This document shows positions 42,901-56,389 of a stretch of DNA of 64,000 nucleotides, piece after piece. The notes beneath the pieces were generated by a model that searched no databases, was not told the origin of the DNA, and was given only the letters and a program-made list of their open reading frames with translations. The position numbers and the translations under genes were made by a program. Source of the DNA: Hymenochaete sp. R1 (Eukaryota; Basidiomycota; Agaricomycetes; Hymenochaetales; Hymenochaetaceae); contig JAFREE010000025.1 in assembly GCA_019400425.1 (NCBI GenBank), positions 1-64,000 on the forward strand. Reading direction: 5' to 3'. Every line of letters starts with the position of its first letter. Positions within the stretch are counted from its first letter, which is position 1.

Positions 42901-45900
42901 CGATGGATCCTTCACGCATTGAGACTGACGAGAGAGGGATTTCTGACTCGCTTTTGGACTCGCTTCTTCAAGAAGTTTCTCGACCACCCACACCTACATA
43001 CGATGGCAATTTGAATGCTCATATTGATGAGGCGCGTGTACATATAGACGAAGAATCTGAGGCATCGACTTCAAAGCCAAAGCCTAACCCCACCTACAAG
43101 CATCTTGCTCGTATTTCAACGCTTGCAAGAGAAAGTCAGGACTCTCTTGATTCACCGTCGAGCCAGTCACTTGGCCCATCACCAGTGTCGACGGATGTTG
43201 GTTCTTATCAGACAGCGGATACGCTCGTTTCATCTGCTTCGGAGAAATGCGACGATGCCGTCGAAGAGGAAGTAGATATTTCGCACGACGCAGATAAGCT
43301 GGACGTGTCAGTAACATCTCCGACTCAGGAACTTCGACGTGCATTCTCCTTTGGTGGAAGGTCTAATTCGAGTAGTAGCACTGCTACGGGAGGGAAGACT
43401 ATTCGTCCACCGCCTGTTACCCTCCGAGATGATGAGCCACCATCTGCTTCTTCATCAGCGTGTTCGAGTCCAGTACCTGTTATTCGTACCTCCTGGGCAG
43501 ACCTTCAAAGAAGGTCGAAGACTTCGTCAAAAGTCCCTTTCGGCTTCCGCCAGTCGCTTCTCATCGATAATTCTGACACGTCTGATGAACCTCTCTCAAG
43601 GAAGCTGGGATCGCATTTTACCGCGGATAGTTCCAGCTCTAAGGGAAGTTCCAATACGTTGCAAAATCGACAGTCGAGACCCGCTTCTAGAGTTGACGTA
43701 CTCTCAGGTCGCAGTCGTTTGAGCTTGAGTGAACGACCGCGATCAATCTCCGCAGGTCTATACTCAAACAATGATGGATCGACTCCTGGTCCCTCCAAGT
43801 CTCGGCAGCTAACTCACACCGAATCTATGTCCTCTGTTTCTTCAGGAGAAAGGCTCTCTGTCAGCCAAAGAGTGCCTCCGTTGAGCGCATCTTCGCGACT
43901 CGAGTTCACTGATCGTGAAACAGGATCATTGAGTCAGATAGGTGAAGAGGCGGGCACCAGAAGGCACTCTTGGATGCGACCCTTGAGACTTGTGAGTCGT
44001 GCTTCTTTAGTGTATTCATTTTGTTTTTGATATTCTTCCGACAGTCTCGTGCAGATAGTACTGTTTCGTCGTTTTCGCGAGGGTCACCAGTTCAACCGCT
44101 CCATTCTAGATCATCAACTGGTACGGCTTGCTGTCACACTGCTCAATATCGTGTTCTGACAGTTTATATGTTCAGCTTCGAAACGATCTTCACAGAATTC
44201 CATTTCTAACTTTTCACGTTATTCTCTTACCAATAATGCTATGGTATGTTACTTGCAAACATACATTAGAAAATACCTATTAACTGTCTGTTTCAGAATT
44301 CTTCCTCTCGGACTTCTTTGATCTCCGCATACCTCAATGACTCTGAACTATCACCTTACGACAGCTCGCCTGGCAAAGACGAAACGCAACATCGTTCTCG
44401 AGAATCAATGCTTTTTACCTCTTTACAGCCTTCGGATAGCGAATCTATTCATCGGCACCATTACTCCCAGTCTACGGGGACTACTGACCAAGAGACGACG
44501 TCGAACATTGATCTCTTAAGCCCATTATCAGGATCAATGAAAGGCTTTGACTACGATGTCCTTAGCCGATGTCGCTGGCAGAGTGGAGACTCGACCGCGT
44601 CATCTTTACATGTCTCTATCATCCCGGAATTCGCTGCTACCGCTACGGGCACAACGATCAGGGTCTCAGGCGAGTCAGCCAATGAACAAATGGCCACGCC
44701 TCCGCTTTCAGCTGTTAGCCTAGTCCCGCCCGAGCAAAGTGGCCCCGCGCCAAAAGCTAGCAGTTCGTCCTCACCTTCCGCTACAATAAAGCCATCACAA
44801 CGTATACCCTCGATTTCATTGAATGCCCCTTCAGTGACCAGATCGAACCCAGCCTCGACATCAGCCCCGACGCCTTCTTCTAATGTTACAGCTACTCCAC
44901 GACCGACTCTCATGTTCGCCATCGCGAGCGACGACCCGACTGAAGTTGAACGTGTCCTATCAAGCGGCGAGGCACACCCGAACGATGTCATTGGCCCCCA
45001 AAGCGCACTTGAATTCGCACTGACGAATGAGGCTCTAGTGAACCGAACGGAAATCGTTAAGACGCTTCTTGCGTATGGCGCGGACCCGTCGGCGCTCCCT
45101 CAAGGAGTTCACGAAAAGCAGGAAAGCGCGGATGTTGTAGGGTCTATGGAGACGGATCATGAGCGAGGGGCATCTATAAAAGGCACAGAGGAAGAGGAAG
45201 AACAAGACGTCCTTGCTCCTTTACCTTCTGAAACCGAAACCACAACCTCACCTTCACCAGACAAGCGTTCCAAGCGCGAGAGCGCCCTCAATCCTGCTAT
45301 GAAATACTACTTGAATCGCGCCCTAGCTGGCCCTCAGGATTCTTCACTGAAGCGTTCCGACTTCCGAGCTCTTGCAAGGATGCGCTTCGATTTCGTTGGG
45401 CAGGATCGGGCTTTGGAACATCTGTACTGGGTACTGGGTATGCATTCGCAGCAACCTATTGGAACACCTCTGGTTGTATTGTGTTGCGGACCGTGCGGGC
45501 ATGGAAAAAGTTTATTGGCAAGGAAATGTGAGTTGCTATGATACTTGGCGCTTGGAAAAACATCCGTTGATTGAATAATTTCGGTTGTAGTCGGTACTTT
45601 ACTTGAAATTCCGACGCATACAGTCAATATGACAGTTCTGAAGACCTCTCATGATTTATGGACGTGTCCTTCCATGAGTCCCTATGATGTGAGTGCGTTT
45701 GATACTCTTTTATATATTCGAAGCTCAGGGAGTCCTTAGCCACCTTCTCAACGCACTCTTGCCGAGTTCCTGGAAGAGAATGCAGGGAAGAGATGCATTG
45801 TTGTTCTCGATGTAAGCCTATCGTTCACTCCTTGTATATTATGCTAACGTATACGTCTAGGAAATTGACAAAAACGAGGACGAGCGAACGCTTTGGTCTC

Positions 45901-46412
45901 TTCTTGCGCCTTGGGAACTAGGCCGCTGTTCCATCGATTCTGGCCGGAAGCACATTGACGTCCGAAACGTTATCTGGCTCGGCACCTCAAACATGTGTCA
46001 AGATCTCGTGTTCGCACACCACGCCTCGCGTCCTGCGAGCCAGCGGGACAGCGTGATGGCCAAGGCGGAGTATAGGGCTCTGATGAACGAGATGAGGCCG
46101 AGAGTGACTGATAAACTCGGAGTTAGTGTTTAGCTTCTGCTTTTACGTGTGCACTGTTGCTGACATGTTCTTCCTTAGACTTCATTAATGTCTCGAGTCA
46201 CTGCCGTCCTCCCATTCGTTCCTTTCACACCCGACGAACGAATGGCTATCGCGTCTGAGGCTATCCTTGCTCTTGGTGGCGAGGAAGCAGCGGGTCTCGA
46301 ACCAGGTACATTCGAGGACCTGGCTACGAGAGCTATCAACGAATACGTTGAGACCGACGGAGCTCGCTCGCTGTATCGAAGCGTGTCGACCCATCTTATG
46401 GAAGCATTTTGA
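39981..46412 (+). CDS. Giant CCCH zinc-finger, ankyrin and AAA+ ATPase protein
   Basis: Nine exons: 39981-40014, 40111-43991, 44045-44120, 44176-44243, 44297-45527, 45591-45688, 45740-45811, 45861-46121 and 46179-46412, 1984 aa, every junction in phase. Residues 13-33 form a CCCH finger (C-X7-C-X5-C-X3-H, RPCPFYSQGRCLFSDACNFVH). About 1500 low-complexity Ser/Glu/Pro-rich residues follow. Ankyrin-like repeats lie near 1553-1622 (LMFAIASDDPTEVERVLSSG, TEIVKTLLAYGADPSAL). An AAA+ domain runs from 1709: Walker A GPCGHGKS (1751-1758), Walker B CIVVLDEIDKN (about 1815-1825), sensor-1 VIWLGTSN, and RPRVTDKL in the arginine-finger area. The ankyrin plus ClpB-D2-like order recalls CLPB/SKD3 disaggregases. 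The CCCH finger suggests RNA binding. Function is unknown; a nuclear or cytosolic RNP remodeller is one guess. The ninth exon closes the small C-terminal AAA lid. Confidence 0.83.
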
Positions 46413-46939
46413 CTGCTCTTCGCATGATAGTGACATGAATTTTCATCTTTCCACAAATCAATCCATCTATCTCGTTCCTTTTGATCTATTTCTGACATTT
46501 TCTGGATTTAACGCTATTTATTGATTATGATCTACTGACGCTTTTCGATATTCGTTCGATCTTCAGCACAGCTTTCATTGCATTCGACTTATATACCAAT
46601 CATCCATAGTTTCTGTGTTTATACATCCACTGAGCACTTGCCTAACTTCCACTCATTTACTCCAAATCTCGATCAATGCACAGGATTCCCAACATAATTT
46701 ACATACTTAGTGTATTGTATATCTATACTTGTCTTACACCATAGACTACAACTTGCAGTTGCACACTCGTTACCAAGAATAAAATGCAATTTTCAGTATC
46801 GTTACATGATGCAAATGAGCTGGTATACAGAAATCCGTAACCTTTACAGAGGATGAAGTCGAGCTAACTGCAAATAGGTCATGAGTCACAAGACTTGTGC
46901 AGAAGTTCGATAAACTCACTGGTACAAGGCACATTATAA
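46413..46939. other. Convergent spacer
   Basis: About 530 bp between the 3' ends of the giant gene and the reductase gene. AT-rich; nothing was recognised. Confidence 0.5.
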
Positions 46940-47605
46940 TCATGGAGTACTGAGAAAGGGCATCTTCCTGACCCATTCTCTGCTTTGCAACTCGTCCACG
47001 ATGAATGCAGCGAATCCGACCCTCGTCAACGTAGTCGTCCGCTTCCCATCGCCCAGATAACCCACCTGATACTCCTTCGTCTCTCCATCCGTCAAGAAGC
47101 CCACCCTTGCAATCGTCCACTCCAGCTCGGCATCATGCTTCCGGATCGTATCCGCAATCGCCAACACCTCCGCGAACGCCCGCGGTGCACCGAACCGGAT
47201 TCCCTGCTTCGCCGTCCAGAAGAACGGGTCATTCTTGTCGTATTCGGCATCAGACATGGACGCCGTACCGAGCGCAATGAGTCGCTCCACGCCGGATTCT
47301 TTCATACGCTCAATGAGGATGGCGTACCCATTTGCGATGGGTGTGCCTTTGGGCTGTCTGGGGCTGACGGGTGGGCCGAGCGCGGATACAACGGCGTCGA
47401 CGCCTTCGAGGGCCCGTGCGAGTGCGGGGGATTCACTAAGCTCGCCTTTGATGATCGTGACAGATGGATTGGAGGATATGTCTTCTGGGAGCTTTTGAGG
47501 TGAGCGGGCGTAAACGACAACAGAGTGTTTAGCTTCCGAGTCGAGGAGTTCGCGGATGACTAGTTTGCCAATTCCACCCGTTCCGCCAAGTACTAGGACA
47601 CGCAT
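46940..47605 (-). CDS. NAD(P)-binding atypical short-chain reductase
   Basis: A single exon of 221 aa. It begins MRVLVLGGTGGIGKLVIREL, a Rossmann GxxGxxG nucleotide-binding loop. Next come VVVYARSPQKL (end of the second strand), GVDAVVSALG (fourth strand), and GVERLIALGTASMSD in place of the usual Ser-Tyr-Lys triad. WTIARVGFLTDG matches the substrate-side strand of NmrA/BLVRB-like (SDR_a5) proteins. The lack of a YxxxK motif places it among the atypical SDRs; substrate unknown. It is cytosolic by absence of targeting signals. It is divergent from VPS11 over about 300 bp, where no other feature was seen. Confidence 0.88.
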   Translation of the reverse strand: MRVLVLGGTGGIGKLVIRELLDSEAKHSVVVYARSPQKLPEDISSNPSVTIIKGELSESPALARALEGVDAVVSALGPPVSPRQPKGTPIANGYAILIERMKESGVERLIALGTASMSDAEYDKNDPFFWTAKQGIRFGAPRAFAEVLAIADTIRKHDAELEWTIARVGFLTDGETKEYQVGYLGDGKRTTTLTRVGFAAFIVDELQSREWVRKMPFLSTP

Positions 47606-47908
47606 GCTGAAAATCTAATAAGTTGTAGCCTTCGAGTATACGTTGCTGAAGCAGTTATAGAGGCTTTCGTGGCCGTGGTAAGAAAGAGAGCGTGTACAAT
47701 GCGTACACCGTGCGTTTCGGAAGCTGAACGGCTAAGTTCGTGAGCGAATGACGCGTAGATGATCTGCTGCAAATACGCATCGTACGTACCAGCCGTCCAC
47801 CACTTCTCTAGTACGTTCATCAGCACGTCTACGTCGTTTAATTCTTGCTACAGAACGTGTCGACGTCACTAGCAATATCGGACTTCCTATCTCTGGGTAA
47901 CTATCATC

Positions 47909-50900
47909 ATGCCAGTACCCACACCAGCCAACGTAGCCTCCGGTAGTGCACCTACGGTGAGTTCAGACCTTGTCCTATGAAGCTGCCTAATAACCGGGCT
48001 TCATCCAGTTCAAGCACCTCAACTTTTTCAATGTTACACCTGTGAAAGACATTCACGACCTCGCAAATCCGCCAGAGGCATTCAAAGTTTGCTACTCTCT
48101 TTAATTAAGGCTCTTTAGCTTTCTCACCGCACTCGTAACAGAACACACCTGAAATATCCGTCATTGCTTCATCTAATCTCGGCGTACTAGTCGCTGATAT
48201 TTATGGTAGCATTCATGTCTTGAATCAAGATTTTGAATCTATAATAAGCTGGGTCGCTTTTCCCGGAGGCCGGACAACGCATATGTTAGTGGCGAAGAGC
48301 ACGCTAATCACCATTGGCGTGAGTGATTTCCTAACTTCCCGAAAATGGACATCTGAAAGTAAATCGATTTTTAGGAAGGAGAAAGTGCGGGATCACCCTT
48401 GTTGAAGATATGGGATCTTAAGATCAACGAGACAGCTGGCTCACCTATTCTTCTCCGGGACACCAAGATTCAACATGGTGCTCGTCCTCACCCGGTACGT
48501 TTACTCAGTCACTTACATGACATGATGCTAATCTTTTCTTTCAGGTATCTTCAATAGCTCTGACATCCAATCTCTCCCACCTCGCTATCGGACTGGCGGA
48601 TGGAACCGTACTTTTATACCGGCACCTTGATCAATCACTCTCAAGCTCCTCCTCCCTTACCTCCTTGCCTAAAGCTCGCACCGTTTTGGAGTCCCCTTCT
48701 GAGCCCATAACTGGTCTTGGTTTTCGGGAGCCTAATCAGGATTCTGCTGATGAATCCCCACATTTACATCTCTTCGTGACGACGACTAGCCGTGTTCTGT
48801 GCTTTCAAGTGTCTGGAAAAGGGAGCAGCAGCGCGCCTCGCATTGTTGATGAGGTCGGTGTGAGCCTTAATTGCTCGTCGGTGGATTGGAGGGCGAGAGA
48901 CTTAGTTGTTGCGAGGGATGAAGCAATTTACATCTATGGGGCAGAAGGACGAGGGCCTTCACTAGCTTATGAAGGTGAGTATTGTTTGACTTATCTCCTC
49001 AATAAGCTCAAAACTTCCAGGTTATAAGTCATCCATCCACAGCCATTTGAATTATGTGGTCATCGTATCGCCTCCATTTGCTGCGAGTGCCGCGTCAAAC
49101 TCTGCGACCGTTAGAAACTTCGTAAATAAGACGCCTCAGCTATCCGATCGGACGGATGTATCAAAGGTTACTATGTTCGACCTGGAAAACAAGTTCATCG
49201 CGTACTCTGGAACTTTTGTTGCTGGTGTCCGGGCTGTCGTATCGGAATGGGGAAATATCTACGTTCTAACGAACGACGGCGAGGTATTTATCCCATTGCA
49301 TTTGTCGCCATTGCACATTCTTACTAGTCTTCAAATAGTTGTCTTGTTTCGAGGAGAAGTCCACCCCCGAAAAGCTTGACATGTTGTATCGTAAAAACCA
49401 ACATCAGCTAGCTTTGAGCATTGCTCGTACCCAAGACCTCGATCCCGCGAGCGTTGCCGACGTCCATCGCCAATACGGAGACCATTTGTATACGAAGGGC
49501 GATTATGATGGTGCGATGCAGCAATTCATCAAAACAATTGGCTTTTTACAACCTAGTTATGTCATTCGAAAGGTGGGCGTCGATGTTCAACTTCTCAGTT
49601 ACTTTGTGCCTGAACTAACGCCCCCGACAGTTCCTCGATGCGCAACGGATACATAACCTCGTGACGTATCTACAAGACCTTCATTCCTTAGGCCTCGCCA
49701 ATTCCGAGCATACTACCCTACTCCTCAACACATATACGAAACTCAAAGACGTCTCACGGCTCGACAACTTCATCAAGGCTGAGTCCCGGTCGTCGTCTCA
49801 TGATGATGCGTCTCATGACGAGCCTCCTTTTGATCTTGAAACAGCCATCAGAGTGTGCCGACAAGCAGGATACTTTGACCATGCAAGCTACCTTGCGAAG
49901 AAGTACAAGCGACACGAAGACTATCTACGTATACAGGTTGAAGATGCAGGCAATTACCGTGATGCGCTGTCTTACGTGCGGCGACTTGATCGTGAAGCAG
50001 TAAGCACAGCAAATCTATGAAATTGTTATGTTGGACTGACATGTTCATTAGACCGAAACCAATTTAGCTCGCTATGGAAGGATAATGCTTGCTAACCTTC
50101 CCGATGAAACGACCCAGCTTCTTATTGACATTTGTACTGGTGGCGGTTCAATTCCTCTTGACTCTGATGAAATTATATCTACGAAGAAAACATCAGCCGC
50201 AGCGCCGTCATACCTCTCTTATCTCGCTCTTACACGAGGCGCGCCTTCGTCAGATCCGGCGCCTTCATCACCCTCAACTCCCATAGAGAAACGGTTCGAC
50301 AACACAGACCAACCCAAGAGAACGGGTCTTCTACAGGATACGTCAAGGACAGGCTCCCCTGCGCCTGGGTCAATCATGGTAAAGCCAATTCCGGAGAGGC
50401 GACCGTCTCCACGGCAATATTTTTCGCATTTTGTTGATAATATGGAAAAGTTTGTCGTGTTCCTGGAAGCTGTAGCCCTGTTTCGTTGGGGCCAATCAGT
50501 GGAAGAAGGGGCACCTGTTCCATCAACAGATTCGCTACCAGCTGCCGTTGATAATGAAAGCGACCGATTGGACCAAGAGGCCGTGTGGAAAACCTTGCTT
50601 GAGCTTTACCTCACTTTGTCAGAAAACATGGAAAAAGAGAAGTCCTTGCGTTCAAAAGCACTCAAACTTCTCCGCAGTACTACAATCCCGTACGATCCTA
50701 CGCATGCGCTTATCCTATGCACTACGCGTAGCTTCACGCCGGGACTGGTCCTGCTCTGGGAGAAATTGGGGATGTACGAAGACATCGTGCGCTTCTGGAT
50801 AGCGCAGGAGACTGAGTCACATACACCCGGAGCCTCCACAGAGGTCATTAACGCTCTTCACCGCTACGGACCGAACCATCACCAACTCTATCCCATCGTG

Positions 50901-51561
50901 TTACGATTCTTGACGTCGAATGCAGATCTCTTGAGTCGGCATGCGACAGAGCTGGATTCGATCTTGGAGACTATTGAACAGGAGAAGATCATGCAGCCTT
51001 TAAGCGTGATCCAGATAATGAGCCGGAACAACGTGACGAGCGTGGGGTTGCTGAAGCAATGGTTTCTGCGCCGGATTCAAAGCTCGCAGAATGAGATCAA
51101 GACGGTTCGTTTGATGAATGATATGGCGCTGTTATCTCACTGATTTTTGCGTTCAATATATGCAGGACCAGCAACTTATCAACTCGTACCGCAACGAGAC
51201 CAAAACGAAGCTCAAGCAAGTCTCCGACCTTTCCGATCCAGAAAACCCCCGTGTCTTCCATGTAACACGCTGTGCTCAATGCTCAGCGCAGTTAGACCTC
51301 CCTGCCGTGCACTTCATGTGCGCCCACAGTTTCCACCAACGCTGTTTACCCGACAACATCGAGGGAGGTGCCATCGAATGTCCTGTGTGCGCGCATGAAC
51401 ATGGGATGTTACGTGAAATTAAGAGGAACAATGCTCGGTTAGCGGGTCAGCACGATGTGTTTGCGGCGGAGGTGAAGGAAGGAGGTTTCAGTGCACTTGC
51501 AGCTGGGTTTGGGAGAGGATTTATGCGGGCTGGTAAAGCTGACGAGACTTCTGTCTCATGA
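47909..51561 (+). CDS. VPS11: HOPS/CORVET complex subunit Vps11
   Basis: Ten exons: 47909-47956, 48009-48086, 48142-48318, 48375-48494, 48545-48974, 49021-49283, 49339-49572, 49631-49999, 50052-51104 and 51166-51561, 1055 aa, all phases consistent. The first about 350 residues form a beta propeller (FFNVTPVKDIHDLA, ALTSNLSHLAIGLADGTVLLYR). A long alpha-solenoid follows (LYRKNQHQLALSIARTQDLD, YGDHLYTKGDYDGAMQQFIKT). The C-terminus is a RING-type finger (RCAQCSAQLDLPAVHFMCAH, then CPVC). Vps11 is a core subunit joining the Rab-binding and SNARE-binding ends of the tethering complexes at endosomes and vacuoles. The last intron uses the rarer donor GTTCGT. It converges with ADE12, with only 117 bp between them. 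Confidence 0.95.
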
Positions 51562-51678
51562 TTGTTTTTACATTATCAAACTAATGCGCGTCAATCTTGA
51601 TACCTTTTCAAATCGCATCGAAGTATTACTCTATCCACTTAATTTCCCATTCATAAAGCAATACAAATCGATCAAATC

Positions 51679-53369
<1,691 letters not shown>

Positions 53370-53524
53370 GCTAATGATGGTTAGAGGAAAGAACCGGTGG
53401 ACCAGACGAAGTGCATTTCTTGCGGAGAATTGCCGGGGTGATCGACGCCGTTCACTTCGAAATCGATGTAAGCAGCCGACCACTGGCACCACTCACTCAC
53501 TCCCGAAGTCTACTTCTTCAGACC

Positions 53525-54006
53525 ATGCCACCTTTTTCCTCAATTCCGCTGCAGAAAACACCATGGGGTAACAGAATCAGAGGCAACCCATTGCTCTTCG
53601 GCATTCCTTTCTTGTTCATTATCGTCGGAGCTTCGTATGCCTTGGTTCCGTTTACCCAGGCTCGATACGAGCTGGACAGCCAGAAACGGCGAAGCGTGAG
53701 TCGGCTGCTTCATTGAGAAACTCTCCATTATTAACGCCTTTTCTATGTAGATATCTCGAGAAGAAGAACTAGGCTTGAAAAAAGACCGAAAGAAATTTGA
53801 CATCAGGGAGGAGTATTATGTGCGTGTGTTCGTCCTTCTTTCATTAGGTTTTAAGCTGAACATCCTTCCTGTCTTCTCCGCCTGAATAGCGCATAGAGTC
53901 CACGGCCCAACAAGACTGGGAACCCAAGAGAATACAGCGCCCTAAAGGGGTACCTGACTGGGGTGTTCCTCCGTCGGAACCAGATTCTTCCTCGAAACAA
54001 GCGTAA
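53525..54006 (+). CDS. COX16: Cytochrome c oxidase assembly protein Cox16
   Basis: Three exons: 53525-53695, 53751-53819 and 53890-54006, 118 aa. One membrane helix (LLFGIPFLFIIVGASYALVP) lies after a short basic N-terminus. The family stretch TQARYELDSQKRRSISREEE follows, and WEPKRIQRPKGVPDWG near the end matches the WExxRVPRPxGxPEWG-like motif of Cox16. It acts in the inner mitochondrial membrane in assembly of complex IV (Cox1/Cox2 modules). Confidence 0.93.
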
Positions 54007-54443
54007 TTGGTGGTCCTGTCGCACCTCCCAGTGCACAGTATAATGTCCGAGAGGATGCTTCTGAATGGCTTGCCTGTTATCGAGAAATTTCACCTCCACA
54101 TAACGTGGTCAAAATGTACTGGCTATGTCTTGCGACATGTCCAAGATTGACTGGCTCGAGGGCGCTAGGTGACAATGCAAGGTTTACTCGGCCTTCTGTT
54201 CCACGTTCCCGCTTCTATAAGCATTGCTGTATTCCAAGTGCGCCGCGTTCTATATACTAGAATGGCGACATATTCAGTGCCCACGTCCTCTTGAATGTCT
54301 AATCATAATCCACAGGTTCCAATATAAATCATTCGAGTGTTAGGGGTGAAACGATATACAAGTGTATGAAGTGGAGATACAATGATTTGAATGTGAGAAT
54401 ATTGTCGAAATAAAGCAAATACGAAAAGCACGATCAATAAAAG
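54007..54443. other. Convergent spacer
   Basis: About 440 bp between the 3' ends of COX16 and zinc-finger gene B. No feature was recognised. Confidence 0.5.
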
Positions 54444-55352
54444 TCAAACTTGAAAATAGAACGGTTGTGCATTGAAAGCGTCCAGAGATGGGTATACAGA
54501 TTGCTGAAGGTTGACATCTAGGAGTGGCAACTCGGGGCAGTCGAAGGATTGAGGAAGATATTGCTGGGGAAGCGTATCAATGGAGACCGGCATATTGTAT
54601 TGGAAGAAATCCGGTTGAGGCACTCCTAAGCCAAGTGCGTTGAAGTCGAGATCGTATGTGGCATTGGGAGCAGCACTAGGCTGTACAGCTGGATAGAGTG
54701 GTGAGGAATTGATGAAAGCCAACTCTTCTTCTGACATCAAGCCTTGTGCGGATGGAAGGTATAGCGGCGGGGGCATCTGTGCTGGTGATGAGCTTGACGA
54801 CGATGACGACGACGACGACGGAGACGGCGACGACACCGACTGCGGTGGGGATGCTGCTGCAGACGATAATGTGGAAGGTGACGGGGACGACCCAATCAAT
54901 GCCAAGCTAGGGTTTATCATGCATAGTTCGGCCCATAACTCATCGAGCTCATCCATAAGAGAGCTTTGTGTAGACTCGATGGAGCGACTTGAACTTGAAG
55001 TAGACTTCCTGCCGCTTGCTTTGTCCCGAGCCGTCAGTTTCGCTTCCTTCCGATAGTAGCCATGCCGCCTCTTCTCATGTCGTATGAGGGATGAGTTGTC
55101 CGCACTATCAAACGAGCATCCATCAATCTGGCATTTGTAAAGTTTGACCTTAAGACTGGACAGAGTGAATTAGTCTCAGCGAGCGAGTATGTGGCTCAAA
55201 GGAGGAACGTACTGTATCGCATTGTAATGAGTCTTCAGATTATGTTGTTGACTTGTCGAGTGTAGGCAACCAGGATATGGACAGTTGTGCATTCTACAAA
55301 GACACAATAGACGTCAGTATGAAGCACGACGAGTGGACCACACAAGAGCATC

Positions 55353-55414
<62 letters not shown>

Positions 55415-55523
55415 CTCACTTCCTATTCCGGGAATGGGTCTCGACATGACGATTGAACTCGAAGTATCGAGTGAATTCTTTGTTGCACGAAGGGCAGATA
55501 TGGACTGGAACGGCGCGAGGCAT
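54444..55523 (-). CDS. C2H2 zinc-finger protein, copy B
   Basis: Three exons: 55523-55420, 55293-55213 and 55155-54444, both junctions in phase 2, 298 aa. The middle exon is exactly 81 nt, as in copy A at 6847-7682. Fingers: VHICPSCNKEFTRYFEFNRH...H, then NCPYPGCLHSTSQQHNLKTH, then CQIDGCSFDSADNSSLIRHE...H followed by GYYRKE. After a basic region comes MDELDELWAELCMI, an acidic amphipathic helix that could be an activation segment. Serine/proline runs follow, and a tyrosine/glutamine-rich tail. A nuclear regulator is likely. Intron 1 carries a long TAG/CTA trinucleotide run right after its donor. Confidence 0.86.
55353..55414 (+). repeat. Trinucleotide microsatellite (TAG/CTA)n
   Basis: About 20 uninterrupted copies of TAG (CTA on the coding strand) lie in intron 1 of zinc-finger gene B, starting only a few bases after the donor GTGAGTA. 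It makes the intron 126 nt long compared with about 59 nt in the paralogue. Confidence 0.9.
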
Positions 55524-55621
55524 TTCAAAGTGGAGGGATATTGGAGGTGGAGGACTCGGAGGGTTGTAAGGCTCGAAGTAAGCAGTGTAGAGAGAAGCTG
55601 GGGTGGTTCCGAGAGCATCCT

Positions 55622-55675
55622 GACCCCCGAGCTTTATATCTCATCCTTGGATTGGTTTTTTGCAGCGAGATAAAG
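55622..55675 (-). promoter_or_regulatory. Promoter block shared with the first C2H2 gene
   Basis: Read on the minus strand it holds CGCTGCAAAAAACCAATC, then AAGGAT, then TATAAAGC (55638-55631), then TCGGGGGTC, ending about 100 bp before the ATG. Order, spacing and bases follow the block at 6702-6755. A second partial copy of TTTGTCTCGCTGC lies near 55735-55755. Confidence 0.65.
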
Positions 55676-56389
55676 GGAAGGATTCGTGGCTCTAATTGGT
55701 TGGAGAGTAGAAAGTATTTGCACTTGTTTTTTCTGAGCAGCGAGACAAAGGGATGGATTGGTGCACAGGCCATTTTCTCTAAATAAGGCAAGTTTACTCA
55801 CTTTGTATGTATTTGTTCGGACCTTTATTTTGCGAGAAAATACGCATTTTCCATGTGCTACTGGCATTGACTGTATTCCTAGTTCTTGAGAATATTTGTG
55901 AGATTCGTCTGAACACTATAATAAATCCACTTATTATGTTGGAATGGCCTTCTTCAACATGTAGTCGAATCACTCGCAGGAAATCTTTTAATATGATTAA
56001 AAGAAAATCAGTAACGAAGCATTAACGTCAAATAAATTATAGTTCTTACTTACAATCGCTAACAATTTCCAAGTTTTTCCTGAACGGACTGAGCTCGCGA
56101 GGAAGCCCTTTAGATTCCCATGAATCATCGGCTATGCTTGCAACTTCTCCTAGTTTGAGTTCGTTAGGCATGGTTAATACAAGTATAGCAAACACTTATC
56201 GACCTTGAGCTACCCACATCCTACATCTGTTGTTGTGATGCCTCGAAGCACTAGTTTTGTTTCACGACGCCTTAAGAATTATCAGTTAATAGAAGAAGCC
56301 TGCCAGCACAGCTAGAATTAGAAGCGTTCCAAGGTCAGGTCAAGCATTTGGCTCAAATCAAATTTCCAGAGATGCAAACGTCTTGGCAT
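55676..56389. other. Intergenic stretch
   Basis: About 700 bp upstream of zinc-finger gene B. It holds the partial direct repeat noted above and AT-rich sequence. No gene was recognised. Confidence 0.5.

Noticed and set aside
46985..47503. 172-codon plus-strand frame
   Set aside because: It is antisense to the reductase, whose Rossmann motif is clear on the other strand.
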